Under the pieces are notes generated by a model. It ran no database searches, was not told where the DNA came from, and worked only from the letters and a program-made list of their open reading frames with translations. Shown here piece after piece: positions 1 to 11,700 of a stretch of 64,000 nucleotides of DNA (the first letter of the stretch is position 1; the number at the start of each line of letters is the position of its first letter). The DNA comes from Litomosoides sigmodontis (taxonomy: Eukaryota > Nematoda > Chromadorea > Rhabditida > Onchocercidae), in NCBI GenBank assembly GCA_963070105.1, contig OY718804.1, positions 8,799,317 through 8,863,316 of the forward strand. The letters are read 5' to 3'. The position numbers and the translations under genes were made by a program.

Positions 1-1641
1 TGATTAGATAAGTTGAGGATATCATTGGTACAATTATTTACACATCACGAGTGCTATTTTTACACTTTTGCTACCACAATATCAATAATCATGTACACTT
101 TGATGCTTTATCTATGGTTATGTGCATATGTTCATACAACTACTACAGTACGACGTAGAACACGTGACTTTTATTTACACAACGTGATTTAATTAGACGA
201 GATCAAGTTACCTGGTTACTAGCTAGCTGGTGCAGCAAGTACTCTTTGATTGCTGTTAAAAAGGGCATAGCTTTGCTTTCTCCCTTTCTCTCTCTCTCTC
301 TCTCTCGCTCTCTATCTGCTAATAACAGAATGTTTAGCTCATTGAAAGCAATGGGCATTATTAATAGGAAGTGTAGCTAATGCAAAAGATTTGCATAACC
401 AAATTGCCTCTCTCATATTTGTTGTTGTTGTTGTTGGCCATTTGACGAAACCGATCGTTGATATCTTTTCTTGGAAATTCTTTGTAACTAATAAAAACTG
501 TCACATATGAAATGAAAAATTTATTTCAAAATAAAATTTGATGAGCAAATAATAGGAAATATGTAAAGAGTTGTTGTTATAGTGGTAAAAATAAAGTGGG
601 TCAATGAATCTCAGTTATGTTTTTCACGCGCGCTCGTTCAATGAAGTTTTAGGGGCACGTTTCTCTCTTCCTCTACGTGCGTAATTTTATGACAGTCATT
701 GGGAAAGAAAAAAAAAACCGAAATGCAATATTTATATGTATATGTGGTGAAGAGAATTAGGCTGAACTGTTGATTTTTTCTCTCGTATTCTGGCACTATT
801 TCCACATTTCAGTATTTCGTTTGCGTAAATTAAGTCACTTTCAGTGTGTTGTAACAAAAAAAATATGCATGTGGGAACTTTTATCGAATTTCAAAATCAT
901 TTATCTCTTAGTATGATCGATCATTCAAATTTCCGATCATAAACTGTTACCGCTGCCTCCGAAACAGCAATGAATTACACACGTCTGGATGCGTTGTACT
1001 GTTATTTAGCATAAAATAACATATAAAATGTTCTTGGCGTTTGAATGATAACGAAATAATTGGTATTATAAGATTTTAACCTCTGTGAAACATTTTCCGA
1101 AATCATACAAAATTGACCTTTTCGACGCGTGCCTCCTAGTAATGATAGAGTGGTCTTTGTAAAGATAAAAGTATAACGTACGAATGGGAATTATAGCAAT
1201 GCTATGTAGTTATCACATAATTGTTTTGTTTAAAGCAAAGTGATTGCATAGAATTCATTATATAGTTTAAAGTAAAATTAAAGAATGCTGTGATAATGTT
1301 AGAGGGACATGCAAGCAGCATCTTAATGATTCATGCCATCCTATCAATCGAATTGTCTGTCCACTTGATTTATAAGTATGCCTTCTCTCGCAATATTTTA
1401 CTACTTCATCACTCTAATCACATCGCACAATTTTCAAATTTTCCATTGAAATTCCCCAAATTCACTTCAATTATTCAAATCGAAAATGCGATAGAAATTT
1501 TTTTTACATCAGTCCCCAATTGGGTTGCTGTTTATTCCCTTTTTCATAAAGTAGTTTACACCATCAGCACAATGTATATCATCCCACTGTCTTAATAATT
1601 CCTTCACCATCTCATCTTTACATCAATAATGCCAAAGTGCG
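1..1641. other. Gene-poor flank with simple repeats
   Basis: AT-rich, with no coding exon I can support. It holds a (CT)n tract at 288-313 and a short (GTT)n at 421-436. A 101-codon open frame at 1290-1595 (plus) has no splice context or recognisable motif and is probably chance. The last exon of the minus-strand gene to the right stops at 1642, so this is its 3' flank. Confidence 0.5.
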
Positions 1642-1907
1642 TTAGCACCGCTGATGTGTTTGGCTGTCAATTTTGCATGTAGAAGGATTGCATGGTCTCC
1701 TCTCCAAGTTCATCCAACGTTTTTCACCTGTTGTCGAAACATACTTTGAAAAGAAATACTTAATGAATATGAACTAATCTTTGTACCTTACACTACCAAC
1801 AGTTACCATCATAATGGCTTTTTCCAATAAACACAAGATTTTTGTCATGATCATGTTACGGAGCGAAGATAATAAATTGTCTTTAGATAACGGACTGAAT
1901 AATATCA

Positions 1908-1943
<36 letters not shown>

Positions 1944-3057
1944 GAATAGTTCTGTTACAACTTCTGACGCTTCCAACGAAAGCAGAATTAGTCTAATTCG
2001 TCTAATGTAGTTCACCAATCTAGATTCTAATGCAGTTTGGCAGGGCATTATCAGAACACAAGTTGCTTCAAAAAAATCTTCAAATGACATTTTATTTCGC
2101 CAACATATTTTTACAAACGCCATTTTCAAAATAAAACATGCAATTTGTATATAGACTTGCCACCAATCCATAATCATATATTCGAGAAGTTCGAATTAAG
2201 GCAGTTACCGGGAATATATTTCGCTTGAACAGTTCACCTTTTGAGATCATCGAGAAATAATTACCCATATCGGCAAGCAATGCCAGGATTGTTGAAAGTG
2301 ATTCTTCATGTGGCACGTCACTCTCATGAAACTCCACCTGTAAAACAGATTTTTTCGCCTCGGAGAAACGTGTAATAACGTAAAGAGGTCGGAAATTTAA
2401 TTTCGACTCTAATTTTATCGAATTCACGAAGCAGTTGCTTAATTTGAATATGTATTCAAGTAAGTATTAAATAATGCAACCTGTGCATGAAAGAAAAAAT
2501 ACAAATAATGCAAGAAAAACTTACAATAACAGCAACTTCTCCATGGGGAAGTGTGTGGGCGGAAGCGCAGAATGACGCAACACCATCAATAAGCTTCTCA
2601 TTGAAGTAACGCAGTGTTATGCGTGAAAGTTGCCGTGGTTCCAATGTTGATTCTTTCGGAAGTGAAGTGGGTCGTTGATGTCGAAGCCAGTAAAGCTAAA
2701 ACTAAACACTATATGGCTTTTTAGCGTGCATTATTCTGTTTACATGTTTCTCTCCTCATGCTTTACCCATCAACATACGCAAGACGTATCGTGGGAAACA
2801 GGTAAACGAAGTAGAGATAAACGTGTAACCTTTGTGTGATCACTGACGATATTAGTTGCACAAATTTCACACAATAAATGGAAAGCGTCGTTATCCGTTG
2901 TTGTTTCCTCATTGCTGCATAAAATCAGCAACAAATTCACATTAGGTTCCGGTTCTAGCTCAATACCTCCAACTAACATTTGAGGAAATATTGCGCTGTA
3001 AAGTAGTAATTCTGCTCCATTCCTTTGATCAATTATGAATGATTGAATTAAATTATG
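1642..3057 (-). CDS. Unidentified conserved-looking gene, 3' part (five exons)
   Basis: Five minus-strand exons join without breaking phase: 3057-2830, 2695-2525, 2337-2157, 2065-1943 and 1727-1642. Together they give 262 codons plus stop. All have T-rich AG acceptors and GT donors. The sequence alternates short hydrophobic helices with charged loops, for example an opening helix ending LLLYSAIFPQMLVGG, then LEPRQLSRITLRYFNEKLIDG, and later RLVNYIRRIRLILLSLEAS. This resembles an all-helical repeat (ARM/HEAT-like) protein, but I do not recognise the family. The tail is Cys-rich (RRPCNPSTCK). The 5' end is missing: the codon before 3057 is a stop, so an upstream exon ending in phase 0 is required. 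Candidate 5' coding sequence is the open frame at 3725-3396, but no good donor joins them. An internal Met at 2979 could be a start if the gene is short. The donor of exon 4 is the first GT of a (GT)n microsatellite. Confidence 0.55.
1908..1942. repeat. (CA)n microsatellite forming a 5' splice site
   Basis: About 17 CA units on the plus strand, (GT)n on the minus strand. The predicted exon 2065-1943 of the minus-strand gene ends exactly at the start of the tract, so its donor is the first GT. Confidence 0.9.
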
Positions 3058-3134
3058 CTACAAACTAAGGCTTCCAGTAAGCAGAAAATTAAAATGAACT
3101 AACGAAAACTAATGATTCTTAGGATCATTTTTCG

Positions 3135-3275
3135 AGCACAAAAGTTGAAAAAAACAGCGTGAATCATGGGTTGCATGCACAACCCTGGTAAAGGTATATT
3201 TCGCAGTCGGCGTTACCTTATCATTGATCGGTATCAATCAGCTTAAGGTTAGAAGTGAGGAAGTTCAGAAGGTAA
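3135..3275 (+). pseudogene. Degenerate partial duplicate of RPS13 exon 1 with 5' flank
   Basis: Sequence here aligns with 3720-3880, covering the bases before the RPS13 start, the ATG, and the codons for Met-Gly-x-Met-His-Asn-Pro-Gly-Lys-Gly. It then carries a small insertion that shifts the frame after the GKG codons, a deletion in the stretch for the Pro-Thr-Trp region, and substitutions (Arg3 codon to Cys). The T-rich trans-splice acceptor TTTTTCAG of the functional gene reads TTTTTCGAG here, so the acceptor is lost. Homology includes upstream non-transcribed sequence and stops within exon 1, so it arose by tandem DNA duplication rather than retrotransposition. No coding function is expected. 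Confidence 0.85.
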
Positions 3276-3724
3276 GAATCCAAACGAAGCTAAAGTAATA
3301 CAAAGCTTAAGTGAAAATAAAGATCAAGCCAAAATGAAGTAGAATAAACAGGTGGTAGAGCGAGGCGAACTGAATTGCAGTTGAGACGGCCATTTTCATT
3401 GTGCAACCGTAGTGGTCGGTAATTGTGTACCGACATTACTAATCTTAGGTTTGTTGGAGGTGGAGGGTGTGGTGGTTTGGATTTGGAGGTCCGTCGTTTG
3501 GTAATGAAGGTTTGGGGTGAGGTACATATCGTTCCTAGTTTTGCTTTTCAACTTCGCTCCCTGATTAATAAGAAGTGGATGGATTTTCAGTTTCTTTCCG
3601 ATCGATCCTATTACTGCTGGCCGAACTAAACACGGCTGCGAGATTTGACCTCTTTCTCTAGTTCGTCCAGCGGAGAGAATGTAGTTGCTTGTGAGTAAAT
3701 GATTCTTTGAAACAGTTTGCGTCA

Positions 3725-3732
3725 TTTTTCAG
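3725..3732 (+). promoter_or_regulatory. Likely trans-splice acceptor of RPS13
   Basis: T-rich tract ending TTTTTCAG at 3732, 40 bp before the RPS13 ATG, with no coding exon upstream on this strand. This is the usual arrangement of spliced-leader acceptors in nematode housekeeping genes. Assignment to SL1 is inference. Confidence 0.6.
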
Positions 3733-3772
3733 GTACGAAAATTGAAAAAAAAACAATTAGCTAGCGTCAATC

Positions 3773-5000
3773 ATGGGTCGTATGCACAATCCTGGTAAGG
3801 GTATTTCGCAGTCGGCGTTACCTTACCGTCGATCAGTGCCAACTTGGCTTAAGCTTACAAGTGAGGAAGTTCAGGAACAAATTACTCGTCTTGCCAAAAA
3901 GGTTACCTTATTTGTTAGTGTGCTTATTTACTCCATACTTATTCACTTAAATCCTTAACGGAGTGCGCATGATAGTATAATTTGACTGATCGATAGGTTC
4001 ACACGCTATAAAGGTAAAAGTACTATGTTTGTATTGGAATAGGTACTATCTCCGAGTTCCGTTTCTTTAATGCTGTTTGGAATAAAGTACAATTAATGAT
4101 AGTCTAGTAAAAAGTACGCTGTACCTTCGGGATTTTTCTTTAATTCCTTATGCAATCAATTTTTAATTCCTTAAATTTTTAATTTTTCTTAATCTCTTAT
4201 GCAGTCTTGTTAAGATGACTTGCGTATAACCACAGATGTTACGTTATGTTTTTTTCATATAATTAAAGTGTTATTGAGTGATGCCTTTGGTCTTATAGGG
4301 TTTGCGTCCTTCACAGATTGGTGTGATACTACGTGATTCACATGGCGTTGCCCAAGTCCGACGTGTTACTGGTAACAAGATTGTACGCATACTGAAGGCT
4401 AAAGTAAGAAATTTAGTTTTCTTATTTTGAATTAATTCAGACTTAGTGCCGTATACTGTAACGTTTTGCTCGTGCCTTGTTTATTGGGTCTACAGTCATC
4501 TATTATTTTCAGGGTATGGCGCCTGAGATCCCAGAAGATCTGTACCATCTAATTAAGAAAGCAGTTAACATCCGTAAACATTTAGAGCGAAATCGTAAGG
4601 TTCGTGAAGTTGCTTTTTTTTTGATTTGTAATAAATGAAAAATTCACTCTTTCAATCTGTAATTTATTGACATAATAATATTAACACTTACAAAAACGTT
4701 TGAAGGAACTGGAAAAATAATATTTTTAAAAAGTTGATTATATTTGGATAGGGAAATATCATTTGATTCGTTTTCGGTTAGGAAAAAAAAGGAAAGGAAG
4801 TGGGTGTTGCAGATCTTAAGCTTTTTTTCTGAGTGGTCAGCTATGACTAACTTCAATATATACAGGATAAGGACTCAAAGTACAGGCTGATTCTCGTTGA
4901 ATCGCGTATCCATCGCTTGGCTAGATATTACAAAACAAAGCGCCAGTTACCAGCCACATGGAAGTACGAATCATCGACAGCGTCAGCACTTGTTTCATAA
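3773..5000 (+). CDS. rps-13: 40S ribosomal protein S13 (uS15)
   Basis: Component of the small ribosomal subunit, uS15 family, which binds 18S rRNA near the subunit interface. Four exons, 3773-3901, 4299-4403, 4513-4599 and 4866-5000, join in phase to 151 codons plus stop, the exact length usual for eukaryotic S13. The protein starts [20 protein letters not shown]. Later it shows the family signatures [36 protein letters not shown] and [12 protein letters not shown]. It ends in the typical ATWKYES...ALVS tail. All residues I would expect to be conserved are present. An AATAAA signal lies at 5063-5068. A decayed partial copy lies about 600 bp upstream. The gene is adjacent to WDR19 on the same strand but about 720 bp apart, so an operon is not required. 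Confidence 0.97.
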
Positions 5001-5721
5001 ATTGGATAATTTTTTTTATTGTTGCCACTTTCTTTTGTGTTTTCTTGAGGAGAAATCTATGAAATAAATAAATGTGGTTATTCCTTATGTACGCACCGAT
5101 GTTTTGGTACAGTAAAATGAACCGCCGATTGGAATGTTCCGATGATAGTTTCAGTAACCACTAAGAGGGTTTGTAATCAATGTTAGCTTCGCTCCACCAC
5201 ATGTTACACGGTCAGGTGGCACTGTTTATAGCATTGGTGACTGCAAAACGATTGATCTTGGAATTTCTACATATTTAATTGGAGAATCTGATGGAAAGTG
5301 TCTTTGAATTCGTCTTTATATTCCGATACCATCCAAGGTGTACGAGCTGTTGGGGTGTTGCCCATCAGTTCCACTGAAAATTCGTTAAAACATTTGGAAT
5401 TGTTTCCCGTCTGGGTGCTTGTTCCTCGGCAGGGATTTCAGAATTAAGATGCTGCTTCCATCGCTTGGTTGCCGAGCAACGAGAAATGATATTGCTTTTC
5501 ATTGGTCAATGTTTGCTCTTTTGTCGTACATAGTTATATTCAATGATGAAAGTAAGTTTTTCATATTCCGTTAATCAAGTCGAGTAGTAATGTATGTAAT
5601 GAAGAGGACAGAGGCTAGATTGGTCATGTACAGAAATCATACTAGTAAAGGAATGAAATGAACCATAAACATTTGAAATATTCCACTGGTTCAGGAAACA
5701 ATCTTGAATACAGCTATCATT
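5001..5721 (+). promoter_or_regulatory. RPS13 3' end and WDR19 upstream region
   Basis: No coding exon seen. It holds the RPS13 poly(A) signal (5063-5068), an X-box (5468-5480), and a candidate splice acceptor (GGTTCAG ending 5694) 27 bp before the WDR19 ATG. Confidence 0.6.
5468..5480 (+). promoter_or_regulatory. RFX/DAF-19 X-box motif
   Basis: Reads GTTGCC-G-AGCAAC: both half-sites match the X-box consensus (GTNRCC and RGYAAC) and are near-perfect inverted copies, separated by one base. It lies 242 bp upstream of the start of an intraflagellar transport gene. RFX factors (DAF-19 in C. elegans) are known to switch on IFT genes through such sites. Spacers of two bases are more common, so binding with one base is an inference. 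Confidence 0.8.
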
Positions 5722-8700
5722 ATGCACTTGCAGTTAATATGGAGTTTAACAGAAAAAGAACTTGGAGAAGGTGAGGCAATATTTGAATGGCGTTCAAGAG
5801 GGAATTATCTTGCTGTTGCCGGGTTTGTCATTTCAAAGCAATATTTTATAATTAAATGTGTTTATTACAAATAAGGTATTTATTAACTAATGATTTTCGT
5901 CTTTAAATTTTGTTTTTTTTTTAAAATTTTGGTTTTAAATTTAAGATTTAAATTGCTTCCACATCTGCAATATGTCATTTACCATAGAAAATGATTGAAG
6001 TATTATTGTAATGATTTTAAATGCAATAAGAGTTGTCTTTTTTAGTTGGAATAATTCGGTGAAACTATACGATCGAAGTGGCAACTTAATTGATGAATTA
6101 GTCTTACCTGGGTAATATTTTTTTTAACGAAAAAATTGCAGCTAGTTATCTAAGTTATTTATTGATTAGATTTTCTTCAATACTATTCTTATCCGTCACA
6201 TCTACTTTCTAGTAAGTTTTAATATATTTTTAGCAATAGATCCATCAATATAAAGGTGTTTATGTACGAGGAAGCCGTACATAAAATTATTCATCTCACT
6301 CTTTTTTTTTCATAATTACTCGATTAATTCTTTTTTTTTATACAGGCAGGTAGAAGCATTGTCATGGGATCGGAATGGTGACATGTTAGCCATAATACAT
6401 GATAAGGGTACGACAGTGACATTATGGGAATTTGCGTCGAAAACAGTCAATAAATTAGATAGTGGGATGAGTGGAAGGTAAGCTGTAATACTAAAAGCAA
6501 TTTAAATGCAATCTTTTTGTTTCTCATAGCAATGGATTCTTATAAAATTTTGTTGGGATAATATTTGATGTTATTAACTTCATCAGACTCTTCCATTTAA
6601 GTAGGAAAAATTTTAAGAGAGAAACCGACGTTTATACTATGGTCTCAAATCTCACCAGTTTTGGCTGTCGGTTATGATACCGGCAATTTTTTATTTTATA
6701 ACCAGCGCACCTCGCGGTTAGTTTTTTTGTATATATCTAGGTATAGAGAAGTTTTGTTATTTTACTCATAAATTACCAAGCATCGTTTGAAAATATCGGG
6801 TAGAATTTCTCATTTTGATACTTTTTGCAAGCTTTAGTCATCCTACGATCTCCTACTATTTTAAATATGAAATTCCAATGGTAACTTTAACTTATGAAAT
6901 TGCTGTAGGTATTAGTCGATGAGTGATTCTGCAAATTCTAAGCTGCTTTCAATTTCAATTACTTATACATTGGAATTGCACGTACAGTCATGGAATAAAT
7001 ATAATAAGCTGAAAATCATATGAAAGTATGCATAATGAAATTTTTTTTTTGATAAATTAAAAGAAGTATTTCTCTTGCAGCAAGACTTCAGCAATCGGGA
7101 AACACCAAGGTGCCATAATATGTGGAGCATTTTCAAATAATGATTGGCTTGCGATTGGTTCAACTGATGCGATGATCACTGTAAACAGCATTGATGGTGG
7201 TGTGATATATTCCTTTATGTGTAACACGGGACCATCACTGATTAAATTTTGTGATCGGAAGCTGCCAAATGATAAAAATGCAAACCCCAACGTCACTGTT
7301 AGTCATATTTTCTATAGAATAAAATGACCAGTATAATATATATTCTCAATAATTAGTCAACTTTACGCTTTCAATTTATTATTATATTTCTTGTTACTAA
7401 AACCGCTTGTGTTTTGTACTTAAAAGAAAATTAATGCACCATTACTTCATGCAGCTATTTCTAAGCCGTAACGATTTGCGAAAAATATCATCCATTTTTT
7501 TCTCTTTCGTTCATTGTTTTAAAATTGAATCTTTTGAAAAAGCCTTTTTATTTAGTGATATTTTATTTGGTTTTAACTTGTTGAATTTCTTTAATATTAA
7601 GCGATTTTGAAAGAGATAATGTGAAAATTTCAGGTAAGTGCTATCTTGGGTCAAAATACTATAGTGTTGGCAGATTTAAGTGGTAATATACAGCCAAGAA
7701 GTCTTCAGTGTCAAGCTCGTTACGGTGAAATCGTAACATATTCTTGGTTGGTTCTTGCCATTGCAAACACCTCACCTATTTATAAGTGTTAATGAAGCAA
7801 ACTTTGCCGCTGAAGTCTTTACATAGCTTAATTTCCAAGAACAAATTTCTGCATATCGTAATTCAGTAGAGGGGTCTTTATCTGAAACATTATACATATT
7901 TATCTATCGGAAACTACAACAGTGTCATTACCGAAAATGACGATAAAACGACTATTGGGACATTTCTTGCTCTCATGCAAAAAAAAAATTCTCAGGTATC
8001 GCGGTGATTTTTTGTTATTGGGTTTTGCTAAAGGCTTTTTTGTTTGCGTTTCAACGATCGCTTCAGAGATTGGTCAGGTTTGTTAGCCACATTTTTGTCC
8101 TTTTCAATCTTTATCATTTTCTTTTGAAAATAATACTTTGCAGTTAATTATTTACAAACACACTTGTTTTTTTATTTGTTATTCATGTCTGTTATTTGAA
8201 ACAGTTTTATAAAGTTTAACATCTGCATAAATTTCTTAAGTAACTCTTTTCATACTTTTTTTTGAAGTGCGTACCTTAAGGAAGTGTATGCAGTAAAAGA
8301 CTTCAAAACATATTTGTCGTCTATGTGTGTCAATGAATCATCTTCTAAAATTCTACTAACTGGTGATAATCAGTAAGTATTTCCTTTGTTTGAATCTTTT
8401 AACAAGCATTTTTATTGTGGTTTTTTGTTTTATGAATATTGCGGTGGATATGGTGAACTTTTTTCATCAGTTTTCAAAATTTGAAAGTTATTTAGTATTG
8501 TTCTAGGATACGAGTACGTGAACTGAGTCATCTTGATGAAATTGTTGAAATTGCCGAAGTGAACATTAAGAACAACGGTTTGTTAGTCGTTAAAAATTCA
8601 GCTCTTAGCTTTCCTAAATTTACCGCAATATCTATTAGCACTTTTCGGAAACAAAAAAACACCGAATTAAGTAAATGAGTTAAATAACAGTAGATATTGA

Positions 8701-11700
8701 AAGGATATTTATCCTGAAAATTCCCATAGCGGAAAAGTATTTGTAACTTGCTAGGTAATGAAAGGCAGCATGATACTTTTCGCTGACAGATTTAGGAAAT
8801 TTCAGAGCTGTACTAGCACGAATAATTCGGGAAGCTGAAATTGCCTATCAGCATATAGCTGCAATTTCAGCTGAAATTCAGCATATAGGGATTTGATTTT
8901 TACTCATTGACTAGCAGCTAACTAGTGAAAGTGTCAAATAGGTAAAAATTCCTTATCAGATTTTTTTTAGCTTCATAGACATAGCTAAATTGCTTATTCT
9001 TCATTTTTCTTTTTTCAAATTCTTACTTAGTATATTTACGGAGTTTTAGAAGGAATAGATTCATTAGGGAAATTTTAGAATTTCATTATGTTTTACAGAC
9101 TTGCGCTGTACAGCAACAAATTACGATGGACAGTTGGTCGCTGTTAGTACTAATTCCGGTACATTGCACTTGTTTCTAACAAAAATGCCCATACTCGGAG
9201 CGGCTTATCGAAATACTATTGCTATTTTGTCATCACTGAATGAGATAACTGTCTTCAGAGAAGGAGAGAAGGTGACGGGCTTTCTTTGGAAATTAAGTGG
9301 TACGTCGTTCACATTAAATACTAAAATTCGAAGAGAAAATTTAAAAGCATTTTTAGAATCCAGTAGCAGTAGTGAAAATCGAGATGGAACCAACAGGAAT
9401 CGCATTAGGTCCAAAACATATTGCCGTTTCAATGAATAATCGCGCATGGCTATATGAAATTGTTGAAATGAAAGGTAAGTAATGCAAGGTTTCCACATTA
9501 ACTTTGACGACTTGAACTGTTTGCATTTTATACTTATAGCTTGCATTTAAAGTGAATCCTTTAATTATTGAGTTTTTTTACTGTGCCACGGTTTGATCAT
9601 TTGTAATTCTGCTAATGAATGGATGTCAAAACAAATGATTTACTTTGTGCCATTAGCTGACAAAAACTTGTCATTAGAAAATAGAATACACATTTCTTGT
9701 TTGGATTTAATTCTTGTAGTCTAATTTAGAACAGTATGAATTCAAACATGTCTGCTCACTTTTATGTCATCTTTTTCCATAATTTATTGCAACAGTGCAG
9801 GAGTCCGACATGTTTATGAAATTGAATATTTGTCAACAGTTAATGCCATGCATTTGAATGAGAAATATGCTGTTGCCAAGCTGGATAATCGGGCACAGTT
9901 ACGGAAGGTATGATTAAAAAATATGCATGCCCTACATTCATTATAATGGGAATGTTCAGAAGATCTGAATCCAGTAAACTCAAAACAAAAAGGAACGAAA
10001 GGCGAGAAATTCTAGAATGAAAAAAATGTATCAAAAGTTGGTTATTATCACAAGCAAGCGATTTAATTGTTTCGCTTGAATAAAATTTTTAGTATTATTA
10101 CTTGCTTGATCTTCAACTTTTGCTTTTTTCCGATCTACGTTCAAAACCTTAACTTATCCCACATTCTCCATCCCTCTTCCCATATATACTAAAACAGTTC
10201 ACAGTTTCATGATGAGAACGGGCAGTACAATACCGAGGGAGGTGGATTTGTCATTCCAGATCCAGAACATGCTAATTACGGACTTCTGGACATTACACTC
10301 ACCGACAATTTCCTCATTTATTGCACGAACGTATGAACAATAACACTTTTCAAACAACAAGACATCTTGTGTAAAAATATTTGAATTGGAGATTTCGTCT
10401 GTTACTCAACTTTTAATTTTTCAAAGTCATAATTGATTTTGGAATTCTGTCATTAAAATGAATAGCTCTTTCCCACTGCTTAATTGTAGGATGGTCATCT
10501 GTATTACTATTCGCTAGCAGACGAAACATATGTGAACGAATACAAACATCTGGCAAGAATAACGTCATTGTACCCCGAACCAGGAGGAATTACACTTTGT
10601 TTTTTTGATGAACGTTTAGACGCTTACATCTATAATCCTACTGATGATGAACCTATCAAAATTCCCTCAATTGATTCCACTGCTCATGTAAATTGTCAAG
10701 TTTTAATGAAATTTTAATAGGAATAGTCAAGTATTTAACATATGTTTAGATTACCACTTCTCGAGAAATATCAAAAAGCATTGAAATTCTCCCTGTGTCT
10801 TTAACACCTCCAGTCTAGAATTTTTCCGTTAATTAATTATAAAATACAAAAAAAAAGCTTTGCAACAGAATGCATCGCAATAAAATCGACCAGGTATAAG
10901 ATAAAATAAGACACATAAAAAAAGGTATAAATTTTTAGTGTTACAGCTAAAAAACTGTTTGTGGGAAAATTTCTCTGTGGATCGCGATACATTTGTTGTG
11001 TGTGACTCTGACACTGTTCACATTTTCCTCGTATCCAAGAATCAAATAGAAAGTAAGTTTGTTTAATTGATGCTTAACATCAGTTAATACTAATTTGCCG
11101 TAGCGCGTTTGTGCATTCACGATAAGCAGTTCCTTATAAGTGACGTATAATTAGGCTTTTTAGCAAAAACTACGTTTGAAAGTGTTTATAAAAGCATTAA
11201 AACGTAATTATTCATTTTACTGTAAAATTCCGGAACCAGTTATTACTTTCAAAAAGCTTTTATACTTATTCAATGATATCGACAATCATTTTAGTCGTTT
11301 GACCTTTTTATGTTGTCAGCCATTTCTGCTTATCTGATATCATTCACTTCGCATGTGAAATGTTATCGGAACCATTTTGAAAATAACAAGTGTTCATGTG
11401 ATTTATAATTTAAGGTCTGTTTCCAAACAGAAAAAAAATTACCTGACAATTGCATAATTTCGCTGATAATTTTCAAACTCATCCCCGCACATATATGTGT
11501 CAATTTTAGTTAATTTAATAAATTTTAGATATTTCATTGGTAAAAATTGGGTTCACAAAAATACCATATGGATATATTCCATTGATCCTTTCTAAGGGAA
11601 TTGTGCACTGTCAAACACAAAATGGACGTATTGGTAGTGTATTGTTAGAGAATTGTCGAATTGATATGGTACTCGATGGAAAATCCATAAATACCGTTAG

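Larger units (their letters stand above)
3058..3772. other. Interval between the minus-strand gene and RPS13
   Basis: Contains the RPS13 pseudo-copy (3135-3275) and a 109-codon minus-strand open frame at 3725-3396. That frame begins at an ATG, is rich in K, R, S, T, P and Q, and ends in a Thr/Pro run. It could be the 5' exon of the minus-strand gene, but it lies across the expected RPS13 promoter and lacks a convincing phase-0 donor. I leave it unassigned. Confidence 0.4.

Noticed and set aside
1500..1720. Minus-strand frame resembling an ankyrin repeat (GANALWHY...DEMVKELL)
   Set aside because: It has an in-frame TGA, and a different frame over the same bases fits the neighbouring exon in phase with a good acceptor, so the ankyrin look is probably chance.
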